From the NCBI RefSeq assembly GCF_030551755.1, contig NZ_JAUPEC010000002.1:124001-188000 (forward strand): a DNA stretch of 64,000 bases, given 5' to 3'. Of this stretch, positions 18,613-25,770 are shown piece after piece. A program made the translations under genes and the position numbers. Numbering within the stretch: position 1 is the stretch's first letter; the number at the start of each line of letters is the position of its first letter. The notes beneath the pieces are model-generated. The model worked only from the letters and a program-made list of their open reading frames with translations. It was not told the origin of the DNA and did no database searches. This DNA is from Pseudocolwellia sp. AS88. GTDB taxonomy: Bacteria > Pseudomonadota > Gammaproteobacteria > Enterobacterales > Alteromonadaceae.

Positions 18613-18965
18613 AAAACAACACCCCAAGTAGCAATAGCGATAGTTAAACTGATGAATACGGCTAATGAGCCTAAGTCTTTGGCTAAACCAGATAGAGGAT
18701 GATGTTCTGTACTTATGCGATCTATCGTTACTTCTATTGCGGTATTTATTACTTCAACGAGCAGTACAAAGAGTAACGACACAATCAGCAATAAATGCAT
18801 TAATAAGCTCACCGGCAATAAAAAACTAATCACAGAGAGTACGACAATAAAAACTAACTCTTGCTGAAAAGCCGCTTCGTTTTTTATAAGCCAGTTAAAG
18901 CCCTGCAATGAATTGATAAACGCTAAATAAATACGTTTAAAGCCTTTATGTTTCTGTATTGTCAT
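18600..18965 (-). CDS. dgkA: Diacylglycerol kinase, prokaryotic DgkA type
   Basis: This small inner-membrane enzyme phosphorylates diacylglycerol to phosphatidic acid with ATP. The 121 residues from MTIQKHKGFKRIYLAFINS have three membrane helices and the signature LLVEVINTAIEVTIDRIS (about 62-79), followed by HHPLSGLAKDLGSLAV (about 82-97), where the E-x-x-N-T-A-I-E and A-K-D-x-G-S residues are catalytic or conserved. The frame extends upstream to 18998, but the start at 18965 matches DgkA length. It is the first gene of a leftward pair with the LtaS-like gene and faces the response regulator. Recycling diacylglycerol made by EptA and the LtaS-like enzyme is the likely reason for the linkage. 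Confidence 0.92.
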   Translation of the reverse strand: MTIQKHKGFKRIYLAFINSLQGFNWLIKNEAAFQQELVFIVVLSVISFLLPVSLLMHLLLIVSLLFVLLVEVINTAIEVTIDRISTEHHPLSGLAKDLGSLAVFISLTIAIATWGVVLWQL

Positions 18966-19015
18966 TGATAACTCGATAAGTGTAATAATTCTTAACACTA
19001 AATTATCAAGTTGAA

Positions 19016-19054
19016 CTTAAGATCACCTGAGGGGAAACTTAAGGAATGCTGAAG
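19016..19054. promoter_or_regulatory. Four-copy 11-bp direct-repeat array between dgkA and the response regulator
   Basis: CTTAAG (19016), CTGAGG (19027), CTTAAG (19038) and CTGAAG (19049) begin exactly 11 bp apart in the divergent promoter region. The pattern equals the array before eptA (16484-16522). Further lone CTTAA words lie at 18991, 19088 and 19105. Autoregulation by the adjacent OmpR-type regulator is inferred. Confidence 0.65.
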
Positions 19055-19152
19055 TATTAAATAAATAAGTATTGAGTTATTTACTTTCTTAAAATTCAGT
19101 TAACCTTAAGAATCGAATGATAAAATACTCAAAAATAACGATAGCTTTTATT

Positions 19153-19827
19153 ATGAATATTTTACTTGTTGAAGACTCTGATAAATTAAGACGTAGTTTA
19201 CGTATAGGCTTGGTTGGCTTAGGCTTTGCTATTGATGAAGCAAGTGATGGTGCAGACGGATTAGCTATGGCACTAGCTGATGATTACGACGTTATTATTT
19301 TAGATTTAATGTTGCCAAGTGTTGATGGTTTATCACTATTAAAAACCTTAAGAACACATAACAAACAAAGCAAAATATTAATCTTATCAGCAAAAGATCA
19401 AATTAATGATCGAATCGACGGCTTATTTACTGGTGCTGACGATTACATGACAAAGCCTTTTTCATTTGACGAATTACACGCCCGAATTATCGCATTAACT
19501 CGAAGAGGTGAGCTGTTAAGAGCTTCCAATATTATTACCATTAATGACTTTGTTGTTGATTTGCAAGCCAAAGTGTTTAGTTATAAAAACCAACCCATAG
19601 AATTAACGCCAACAGAATATAAAATTACAGAGTGTTTGTTTATTAACAAAGAGCGAGTTGTGAGCGCTGAAAAAATGGGAGAATATATTGTTGGTAAATA
19701 TGATGCTATTAACAAGAACTCATTAGAAGCGCATATTTCGTCTATTCGTAAAAAATTAAAACCATTGTTAGCCACTTTTCCCGTTAAAAATAAACGTGGA
19801 TTTGGCTATATCGCTACTCAAGATTAA
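19153..19827 (+). CDS. OmpR/PmrA-family response regulator
   Basis: From MNILLVEDSDKLRRSL the product has 224 residues, the normal length for this class. The receiver domain shows the acidic pocket (ED at 7-8), phospho-acceptor D51 in ILDLMLPSVDG, and K in MTKPFSFDELHARI near 101. The C-terminal winged helix contains ELTPTEYKITECLF and the recognition region SLEAHISSIRKKL ending RGFGY. The frame could start at 19117, but the downstream ATG fits the family better. It is 29 bp upstream of the sensor kinase gene and divergent from dgkA/LtaS-like genes. Target genes are suggested by the repeat arrays at 19016 and 16484. Gene symbols pmrA/basR are plausible but unproven. Confidence 0.9.
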   Translation: MNILLVEDSDKLRRSLRIGLVGLGFAIDEASDGADGLAMALADDYDVIILDLMLPSVDGLSLLKTLRTHNKQSKILILSAKDQINDRIDGLFTGADDYMTKPFSFDELHARIIALTRRGELLRASNIITINDFVVDLQAKVFSYKNQPIELTPTEYKITECLFINKERVVSAEKMGEYIVGKYDAINKNSLEAHISSIRKKLKPLLATFPVKNKRGFGYIATQD

Positions 19828-19856
19828 GTAACGATACACGGATTTTAGGATTAGAA

Positions 19857-21284
19857 ATGACCTCAATTAAACAGTCTTTAGTTAGGCAATTAACAACCTT
19901 TATCACCTTTATCTTATTTTTGGTTTTACTATTTTTAGATATTAGTGTCGATAGCTATGTTGATAAACAATTTGATGAGTCTTTAGAACAGAAAGGGAAA
20001 AGCCTTGTTAACTTAATAAGTTATAAAGAAGATTCCATTCAACTCACTATGCTAACAGATGTGATGACAGAGTTTAATCGCGGTGATAATCCTGAATATT
20101 TCCAAATTTGGTCGAATAAAAAACTTCTAAAATACTCACAAACATTAGTGATTGAACCTGAATTTAACTTTAACAAAATTGACTTGTTATTAGGTGGTAG
20201 CGCAATTGTAGACGCTGAATTACCTGATGGGAGAAGTGGACGTGTATTTCTCTTTAAATTTATTCCTCAAACTGAAAACACTTCTAATGAAAACCAATAT
20301 CAAGACGAAAGATTGAATGAGTTTCATCCACCTATTTATCTTGTTTTTGCACGCTCAAGCGCAACTCTAGAACGCATACTAATTCTCATCGATGTTGTAT
20401 TTTTATTAACGGCGATTGGTACGGCATTTTTTATTCGTTATTTAGTAAATAGAATTGTTTCAAATGGTTTGAAACCTATCATATTGCTTAATCAGCAGAT
20501 AAGAGAAATAGATATAAATAATGAATCAGACACATTTAAAATTGACTCTCCACCGAGTGAAATCAAAACAATCATCGACGAATTAAATCAGTTCTTAATT
20601 GAAAACAGAGTCTTACTTAAAAATGAAAAGCGTCTAACTTCCGATATAGCACATGAGCTCAAAACACCAATTACCGAGCTAATGAGTGTGAGTGAAATTG
20701 CGATAAAGTACCCAGACAATGTTGAAGTCTTAGAAAACTACAAAGATGATGTGTTGTCTATTTCAACGCGTATGAAAAATATTGTTGAGTCTTTATTATT
20801 ACTTAACAAAGTCGGCTCAGAACAATTTCATTTAACGATGGAAAATATTAACTTATCTTCAACCATTGCATCTATCCTTGAACGTTTAGCTATTTCTCAG
20901 CCTTCTCTAGAGCAAAGAGTCGAGGTTAATATTCTTGACGAACTCGTTATTGTAAATGATGTGTTCTCAATTGAAGCAATACTTACCAACCTTATCAATA
21001 ATGCGGTTCATTACAGTCCAGAATCAAGCAAAGTAAACATTCAACTCCGTCTTGCGGAACAACGTCCCGTACTTAAAATAGCCAACGTACCTTTGCAAAG
21101 CCTAACTCAAACCGATATTAACAATATGTTTGAACCGTTATGGCAAAAAGATAATGCTCGAACGTCTGAAACACATTTCGGCTTGGGTTTAGCTATTGTT
21201 AAAACCTTAGCTGAGCGAGGGAGCATAGAAATTTCGGTAGAATTAAATGAAGGCGATTTGATCACTTTCAGAGTTTCTTTTTAA
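19857..21284 (+). CDS. PmrB-like sensor histidine kinase
   Basis: The 475-residue kinase has membrane helices at about 13-30 and 175-196 enclosing a periplasmic sensor of about 140 residues. A short HAMP-like linker precedes the HisKA helix SDIAHELKTPITELM (phospho-acceptor H near 266). The ATPase domain shows the N box LTNLINNAVHYSP (about 374-386) and the G box HFGLGLAIVKTLAERG (about 440-455). It phosphorylates the adjacent OmpR-type regulator. The periplasmic part is rather acidic (for example ENQYQDERLNEFH), which could bind cations or cationic peptides as in PmrB/PhoQ-type sensors; this is inference. A terminator-like hairpin follows. Confidence 0.9.
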   Translation: MTSIKQSLVRQLTTFITFILFLVLLFLDISVDSYVDKQFDESLEQKGKSLVNLISYKEDSIQLTMLTDVMTEFNRGDNPEYFQIWSNKKLLKYSQTLVIEPEFNFNKIDLLLGGSAIVDAELPDGRSGRVFLFKFIPQTENTSNENQYQDERLNEFHPPIYLVFARSSATLERILILIDVVFLLTAIGTAFFIRYLVNRIVSNGLKPIILLNQQIREIDINNESDTFKIDSPPSEIKTIIDELNQFLIENRVLLKNEKRLTSDIAHELKTPITELMSVSEIAIKYPDNVEVLENYKDDVLSISTRMKNIVESLLLLNKVGSEQFHLTMENINLSSTIASILERLAISQPSLEQRVEVNILDELVIVNDVFSIEAILTNLINNAVHYSPESSKVNIQLRLAEQRPVLKIANVPLQSLTQTDINNMFEPLWQKDNARTSETHFGLGLAIVKTLAERGSIEISVELNEGDLITFRVSF

Positions 21285-21324
21285 CGTTAGCTAAAATGCA
21301 GATATAAGTTAATAAATAAGCTCA

Positions 21325-21372
21325 ATCACAGATAAATCACACCTAATCTATAATTTATCTGTGATCCCCTTT
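21325..21372 (+). terminator. Terminator-like hairpin after the sensor kinase gene
   Basis: ATCACAGATAAAT (21325-21337) pairs perfectly with ATTTATCTGTGAT (21353-21365) around a 15-base loop, followed by CCCCTTTT. It lies about 40 bp after the kinase stop. It is only 35 bp before the MarR gene start, so a dual role as an operator or part of the leader is possible. Confidence 0.6.
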
Positions 21373-21399
21373 TAATTTTGATTAAACTACGCAAAATCA

Positions 21400-21915
21400 A
21401 TGTTCACAGCCTTACCTTCTATGGAAAAACATCAAGAGTTATTAATTGCATTAAGAAAAGTTATTAGAGCTATCGATCTGCATTCTAAGCATCTGAGTAA
21501 AACTTCAGGCTTAACGAGTCCACAATTATTAATCATGCAAGAAATAGTAAAAAACTCAGGTATTAATTCAGGGCAGGTAGCTAAAAACATTAACCTAAGT
21601 GCGGCGACAGTAACAAATATTCTTGATCGTTTAGAAAACAAAAATCTTGTTTCAAGAGTACGAGATACCAAAGACAAACGCAGAGTCGGTTTATATTTAA
21701 CTGAAAATGGTGAAGCGATTTTGTTAAGCGCTCCACAACCTCTTCAAGAACATTTCATTAAAAAGTTTGCCAACTTAGCTGAATGGGAGCAATCCCAATT
21801 ACTATCATCTATTGAGCGCCTTGCCGATATGATGAACGCTAATGAACTAGACGCTGCACCATTATTAGAATTAGATACGTTAAGTGCCAGTATCGTTAAT
21901 CAGAATCCAGAATAG
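21400..21915 (+). CDS. MarR-family regulator resembling CosR/EctR (compatible-solute control)
   Basis: The 171-residue protein is a winged-helix MarR dimer-type regulator. Recognition elements are NSGQVAKNINLSAATVTNILDRLENKNLVSR (about 55-85; key residues S-A-A-T-V-T-N-I-L-D-R-L) and the wing DTKDKRRVGLYLT (about 88-100). The N-terminus (E)KHQELLIALRKVIRAIDLHSKHL recalls CosR/EctR1, regulators of ectoine and betaine genes. No ectoine genes are in the window, but betIBA and two BCCT carriers are. Met8 (21421) is an alternative start; neither has a strong ribosome-binding site. The link to osmolyte control is inference. Confidence 0.78.
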   Translation: MFTALPSMEKHQELLIALRKVIRAIDLHSKHLSKTSGLTSPQLLIMQEIVKNSGINSGQVAKNINLSAATVTNILDRLENKNLVSRVRDTKDKRRVGLYLTENGEAILLSAPQPLQEHFIKKFANLAEWEQSQLLSSIERLADMMNANELDAAPLLELDTLSASIVNQNPE

Positions 21916-22456
21916 GTTATTAGGCTTAAAATCCAACACTAACTAGAGTGTTACCATCTCAAGAGGATATTGAGTGGAAAATAACTATAAACTGACTCAC
22001 TTAATTACATCTAGCATGAGCAGAAAATTACATTAGTGATGTTATGGAAATCACTCGTAATATAGTCTGCTTTAACTACCTAAGCTGATATACATCTTTT
22101 TAAATAAATCGATGTATGCTCCGGAAATTTCAAATTTATATAGAAACCCTATCTGAATACTTTTACGTTTTTTTAGACTCAGAAAGTCATACATTTGTTA
22201 TATGATGAGGTTTATTTATGAGAAAATTACTGTGTTTTTAAACCGTTTTTAGCAAATCTTCTTTTCAATAAACATGAAATGAAGAATTGTTATAAAGACA
22301 AAACTTAAGTTTAATTGGTTTTATTTAACCTATTGATTTATATTTTTTATTCAATTATTGTCGATAATAATTATTAAGTAATGAATATGCTTTTCTCTTT
22401 TAGAAAGGTAGGTTTTATCCTCATATTAAATTGTCATGTTCCAAGGAAGGTTAAGC
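21916..22456. other. 540-bp gap before the accessory gene array
   Basis: This AT-rich stretch contains only very short frames and no recognisable RNA gene. No integron attI site or integrase fragment was recognised. It marks the left boundary of the array of solitary small genes. Confidence 0.4.
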
Positions 22457-22984
22457 GTGAATCCAAGTTTTGAAGAATATTCTTTAGATGAATTGGAAGA
22501 GGTAAAAAAGCACATAGATAAACATTTGTACCCAGAACGTTATAAAACTATATGTGATCTAATTACTAAAATAAATACTGGAAAATATACTCCTCCACCT
22601 AAAGATAAACTACCAAATCCATTTATTTCAAATGAACCTCTAAGAGAGGTGGACTCGAATGGTGTTTACATTCCTAACTCTCTAACAAAACGGGAAATTA
22701 TGGAGAACATTATATTTTCAGTTTTATTAATATCATACGGGATATATGGGTTTTATAGTGGTGAATTGCTTATTCCTTTAGGTAAACATGAAAGTACGTA
22801 TGTCTATGGTGAAGGCATATTAACCGCAAATATTGCATTTCTTTGTGGTTGTTTTTATATGTTGTCTTATGTTGTTGACCATTATGATAAACGTGATAAT
22901 GAAATTTATTACCACGAGTTTAGAGTATGGATGAAATACTTAGGGATATTTTTACTAGTGGTATCTTGTACTCTTTCCTTGTAA
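22457..22984 (+). CDS. Unknown two-helix membrane protein (array gene 1)
   Basis: The likely start is GTG at 22457, preceded by AAGGAAGG about 5 bases upstream; an ATG seven codons earlier lacks such a site. The 175-residue product starts NPSFEEYSLDELEEVKKHID, a charged helical lead-in with an ERY motif. Hydrophobic helices follow at about 80-98, 118-138 and 154-174. I do not recognise a family with known function. It is the first of four or five solitary plus-strand genes separated by related spacers at 22982-25020, which suggests a cassette origin. Confidence 0.6.
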   Translation: MNPSFEEYSLDELEEVKKHIDKHLYPERYKTICDLITKINTGKYTPPPKDKLPNPFISNEPLREVDSNGVYIPNSLTKREIMENIIFSVLLISYGIYGFYSGELLIPLGKHESTYVYGEGILTANIAFLCGCFYMLSYVVDHYDKRDNEIYYHEFRVWMKYLGIFLLVVSCTLSL

Positions 22985-23051
22985 GTGTAAGTTGGAGGAT
23001 GACAAAGTAATTAAGTAGGACTAAAAAAGTGGGCTGTTCGAGGCGTTATAT
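22982..23051 (+). repeat. Cassette-type spacer A (divergent attC-like)
   Basis: This spacer ends GAGGC-GTTATAT at 23045-23051, with GTTATAT close to the integron core pattern GTTRRRY, 17 bp before the next start. Its 5' part shares AATTAAGTAG with spacer D. The 22-bp block shared by spacers B-D is not well kept here. Confidence 0.35.
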
Positions 23052-23068
23052 TTTTCAAAGGATGATTG

Positions 23069-23947
23069 GTGAAAGCTACAAATAAATTAAAAATAATTAT
23101 CGTTATTTCTTTAATAATTCTAATTGCAATTTTTATCTTATCTAAAGGATATATTGAAGATTACACCTCTGATTTTATTGATCATAATATATATTCAGAG
23201 GTTCTTGAGGAAGAGAGAAAAATATTCATTCGCTTACCCAAAGGTTATGATAAGAAAAAGAATTATCCTTTAATTATTAAATCAGATGGAAACTTCAATT
23301 TAAGTCGGTGGGATGAATCAATTTCAGATCTATCTGAAAAGAAGGTGATAGAAGATTCAATTATTGTAGCTATTCCTAATCTATTTTGGGTTGATTCAAG
23401 GAATAGGGACCTTGTTCCCCCTTATGCAAGAAAAGATGTAAAGATAGAAGCACGACCGCCAAGTGATAATTCGCCGTCAATATTCGGGAAAGCTGATTTA
23501 TTTTTATCATTTATAGAAATAGAGGTTTTGCCTTATATGGAAACTAACTATTCAATTAATGATAATAGGATTTTAAGTGGCTTCTCTGCTGGAGGAAGTT
23601 TTGTCTTATATACAATTGTTACTAAACCAGAATTATTTTCTGGCTATTTTGTTTTTAGTCCAGCAGCTTGGTATGACGAATCCATTGTTGTAAATGAATT
23701 TAAGAGAGGATTGGATAATGTTAGTGGTAAACCATTATTTCTATATTTGAGTTTAGGTGATGCTGAGAATGAAATCATTACTGGATCATTTAAAGAATTA
23801 TTATCGGCAATAGATTCGAATGCTCCAATAAATTTCTATTCTGAACATAGCTATAGTAAAGGTGCGGGTCATGTGGAAAATCCATATATTTCTATTCCTA
23901 AAGCCTTAGATGCATATTATAAGTTTAGGGCAGACAAAATAGAATAA
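23069..23947 (+). CDS. Esterase/alpha-beta hydrolase of the putative-esterase (Esterase D) family
   Basis: The protein has about 292 residues with one N-terminal hydrophobic helix (about 8-27), so it is an exported or membrane-tethered hydrolase. The nucleophile elbow is GFSAGGSF (Ser near 171). The KRxxxxRLPxGYD-type entry appears as RKIFIRLPKGYDKKKNYPL near 50, and the acid/His pair is probably in LSLGDAENE and the GAGHVENP segment (His near 272). AAAGGA lies 6 bases before a GTG at 23069; an adjacent TTG (23066) is the alternative. Substrate unknown; relatives act on siderophore esters, short acyl esters or sugar esters. It is the second gene of the cassette-like array. Confidence 0.8.
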   Translation: MKATNKLKIIIVISLIILIAIFILSKGYIEDYTSDFIDHNIYSEVLEEERKIFIRLPKGYDKKKNYPLIIKSDGNFNLSRWDESISDLSEKKVIEDSIIVAIPNLFWVDSRNRDLVPPYARKDVKIEARPPSDNSPSIFGKADLFLSFIEIEVLPYMETNYSINDNRILSGFSAGGSFVLYTIVTKPELFSGYFVFSPAAWYDESIVVNEFKRGLDNVSGKPLFLYLSLGDAENEIITGSFKELLSAIDSNAPINFYSEHSYSKGAGHVENPYISIPKALDAYYKFRADKIE

Positions 23948-24004
23948 ACTATTCAAGCTGGGCAAATTAACCTTGGCCGGTCCCACTCTACATTTTGGCT
24001 AACA

Positions 24005-24033
24005 ATTTTTAGCCTCTTAATTAAGCATTATAT
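24005..24033 (+). repeat. Cassette-type spacer repeat B
   Basis: A 22-bp block (24005-24026, core TTTTTAGCCTCTTAAT) followed by ATTATAT (24027-24033), 17 bp before the next start codon. The block is identical to repeat C at 19 of 22 positions. Confidence 0.55.
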
Positions 24034-24050
24034 GTCACGGGGAGTCTCAT

Positions 24051-24353
24051 TTGAGTCGTAAGTTTAGAAGTCAATTAGACTTTAATTTATTATTCAAAGT
24101 TTTTATTCTTGTTAGTTTTGGCGCTGGTATCTTTTGGGGTGTTATTTCGCTTATTCCATACTTCTGGAATTCAGAGAACTTTATGAAGGGTTTTTTAATC
24201 GCTATCATCACACCTTTTTTATCAGCACTTGGTGGTGCTATTTCATCATTAGTTGGTTTTCCTTTTTACTCTTGGTATTGCAATAAGATAGAAGGGCAAC
24301 AGATAAGTGGGAAATTTTTAGAAGTTGAGTCATCAAAAGGTGACATACAATAA
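24051..24353 (+). CDS. Unknown small two-helix membrane protein (array gene 3)
   Basis: The start is TTG at 24051, supported by CGGGGAG about 6 bases upstream. The 100-residue product has two hydrophobic helices (about 12-34 and 44-68), then FPFYSWYCNKIEGQQISGKF. Small membrane proteins with an aromatic 'FY.WYC' segment are common among integron-cassette products, as far as I recall. No function is known. It is flanked on both sides by copies of the same spacer repeat. Confidence 0.6.
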   Translation: MSRKFRSQLDFNLLFKVFILVSFGAGIFWGVISLIPYFWNSENFMKGFLIAIITPFLSALGGAISSLVGFPFYSWYCNKIEGQQISGKFLEVESSKGDIQ

Positions 24354-24394
24354 ATCACTCAACAGACACTAAAGTTCCTCCCTTTTGGTAGATA

Positions 24395-24423
24395 ATTTTT
24401 AGCTTCTCAATGAAGCGTAAGAC
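24395..24423 (+). repeat. Cassette-type spacer repeat C
   Basis: The 22-bp block at 24395-24416 contains the perfect hairpin GCTTC-TCAAT-GAAGC, followed by GTAAGAC (24417-24423). It lies 24 bp before the next start codon. Just after the previous stop codon, ACTCAAC fits the integron R'' pattern RYYYAAC. Confidence 0.55.
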
Positions 24424-24447
24424 ATACAATTTTAGGAATCAAATACA

Positions 24448-24918
24448 ATGGAAAGTAATGTTTATGCAACCCCAAAATCTGATATTGAAAATACTTCTAT
24501 TAATCTCACTGATGTAAAAGTCTACTCCCCAACACAAATCGCATGCGGAGCACTTGTTGGAGGGCCTATTGGATTAATCTATTTTTTGATGACGAATTTT
24601 AGCTTGCTAAATGATGATGTAGGTAAAAGAAATGTGCTTTATGCTGGAATAGCTTTCATTATTGCTCTTTTATTTATTTTGCCTATGTTACCAGATGATT
24701 TTCCAAACTCGCCTTTTACCGTTGCTTATGTTGTTGTGGCTCGTTTAGTTGCTGAAAAATACCAAATGACTAAGAAGGCTATTATTGAATCGGAACAATA
24801 CCAATTCCAATCTAGTTGGAAAGCTTTTGGTATCAGTCTTATTTGTCTTTTAGGCTCGGCTTTGGTTGTTCTTGTTCCATTGTTGATTTTGGATACGCTT
24901 GGTTTTATTACCTTATAA
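24448..24918 (+). CDS. Unknown multi-helix membrane protein (array gene 4)
   Basis: This 156-residue protein begins MESNVYATPKSDIEN, a soluble lead-in of a type seen in several unrelated small membrane proteins ('NPY.aP.s'). It has about four hydrophobic helices (near 33-50, 63-79, 88-102 and 126-152). No catalytic motif was seen and no function is assigned. It sits between spacer repeats C and D, which supports acquisition as a unit with them. Confidence 0.6.
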   Translation: MESNVYATPKSDIENTSINLTDVKVYSPTQIACGALVGGPIGLIYFLMTNFSLLNDDVGKRNVLYAGIAFIIALLFILPMLPDDFPNSPFTVAYVVVARLVAEKYQMTKKAIIESEQYQFQSSWKAFGISLICLLGSALVVLVPLLILDTLGFITL

Positions 24919-24969
24919 GGCAATTAAGTAGAGCTTAAAACTTAGTTTCGTTACACATTCTAATTAACA

Positions 24970-24998
24970 ATTATTTGCCTCTAAGTGAGGTATTAGCT
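24970..24998 (+). repeat. Cassette-type spacer repeat D
   Basis: The 22-bp block (24970-24991) contains the hairpin CCTC-TAAGT-GAGG, then ATTAGCT (24992-24998), 21 bp before the next start. Base pairs in the stem change together relative to repeat C (T-A to C-G), which suggests the hairpin matters. The spacer also shows a longer imperfect dyad with its start at about 24914. Confidence 0.55.
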
Positions 24999-25019
24999 AA
25001 CAAGGGAACTCATTAATTA

Positions 25020-25634
25020 ATGGAATTTTTTTCTGCTATTTTTTTGTTTGCGCTATCTACAAGTATTACCCCAGGACCAAATAATATAATGATTATGACA
25101 TCAGGATTAAATCATGGTGTTAAATTCAGTTTGCCTCATCTTTTGGGGATTTGTTTTGGCTTTCCCATAATGGTTATATTAGTAGGCTTAGGTATAGGTG
25201 TGTTTTTTGAAATGTATCCTATGTTACATGAAATAATCAAAATATTTGGTATTCTCTACTTATTATATTTGTCGTGGTTAATTGCTGCTTCTTCTCCTAC
25301 ATCGTTAGACGGAGGCATTTCTAATCCGTTGAGTTTTATTCAAGCTGCATTATTTCAGTGGGTAAACCCAAAAGCGTGGGTTATGGCTGCAGGTGCTGTA
25401 TCCGCTTATACGACAGTATCAACAGATATATTTATTCAGGTTCTCTATATAGCATTAGCATTTTTTGTTGTCTCTTTTCCATCTGTTGGGGTTTGGTTAG
25501 TTTTTGGTGCAGGACTTAAAAAGTATTTAAAATCTCCTAAGCATCAAAAAGTATTCAATGTGTCTATGGCTATACTTTTAGTGGGTTCAGTCTTACCTGT
25601 AGTAAAAGAGTTTGTTGATAAATATACAGCCTAA
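25020..25634 (+). CDS. LysE/RhtB-family amino-acid exporter
   Basis: The 204-residue carrier has five to six membrane helices and the family start STSITPGPNNIMIMTSGLNHG (residues 13-33; key motif P-G-P-N-N). The QWVNPKAWVMA motif lies near 113-123, both hallmarks of LysE/RhtB exporters. Substrate unknown; small amino acids or their derivatives are usual. It follows spacer repeat D by 21 bp. At its end GCCTAAC overlaps the stop codon, which fits the integron R'' pattern. It may be the last cassette of the array or the first ordinary chromosomal gene after it. Confidence 0.88.
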   Translation: MEFFSAIFLFALSTSITPGPNNIMIMTSGLNHGVKFSLPHLLGICFGFPIMVILVGLGIGVFFEMYPMLHEIIKIFGILYLLYLSWLIAASSPTSLDGGISNPLSFIQAALFQWVNPKAWVMAAGAVSAYTTVSTDIFIQVLYIALAFFVVSFPSVGVWLVFGAGLKKYLKSPKHQKVFNVSMAILLVGSVLPVVKEFVDKYTA

Positions 25635-25717
25635 CAGTGACTATGCTCTAAGCCTGAATTTAATCTGGTGGTAAAAGGTATGTATTAGTGGATTCAAATC
25701 AATATAGCTATTCAGTC

Positions 25718-25749
25718 GAGCGCCAATATTGTTAACAACATTGGCGCTC
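25718..25749. terminator. Hairpin between convergent lysE-like and BCCT genes
   Basis: GAGCGCCAAT (25718-25727) pairs perfectly with ATTGGCGCTC (25740-25749) around 12 bases. It lies between convergent stops at 25634 and 25771 and could serve both. T-tracts are short, so efficiency is uncertain. Confidence 0.6.
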
Positions 25750-25770
25750 TAAAGTATTTATATTGATGAC

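Noticed and set aside
23045-24998. Functional integron with integrase
   Set aside because: No intI gene or attI site was found in the window, so only a relic or cassette-like origin is proposed.
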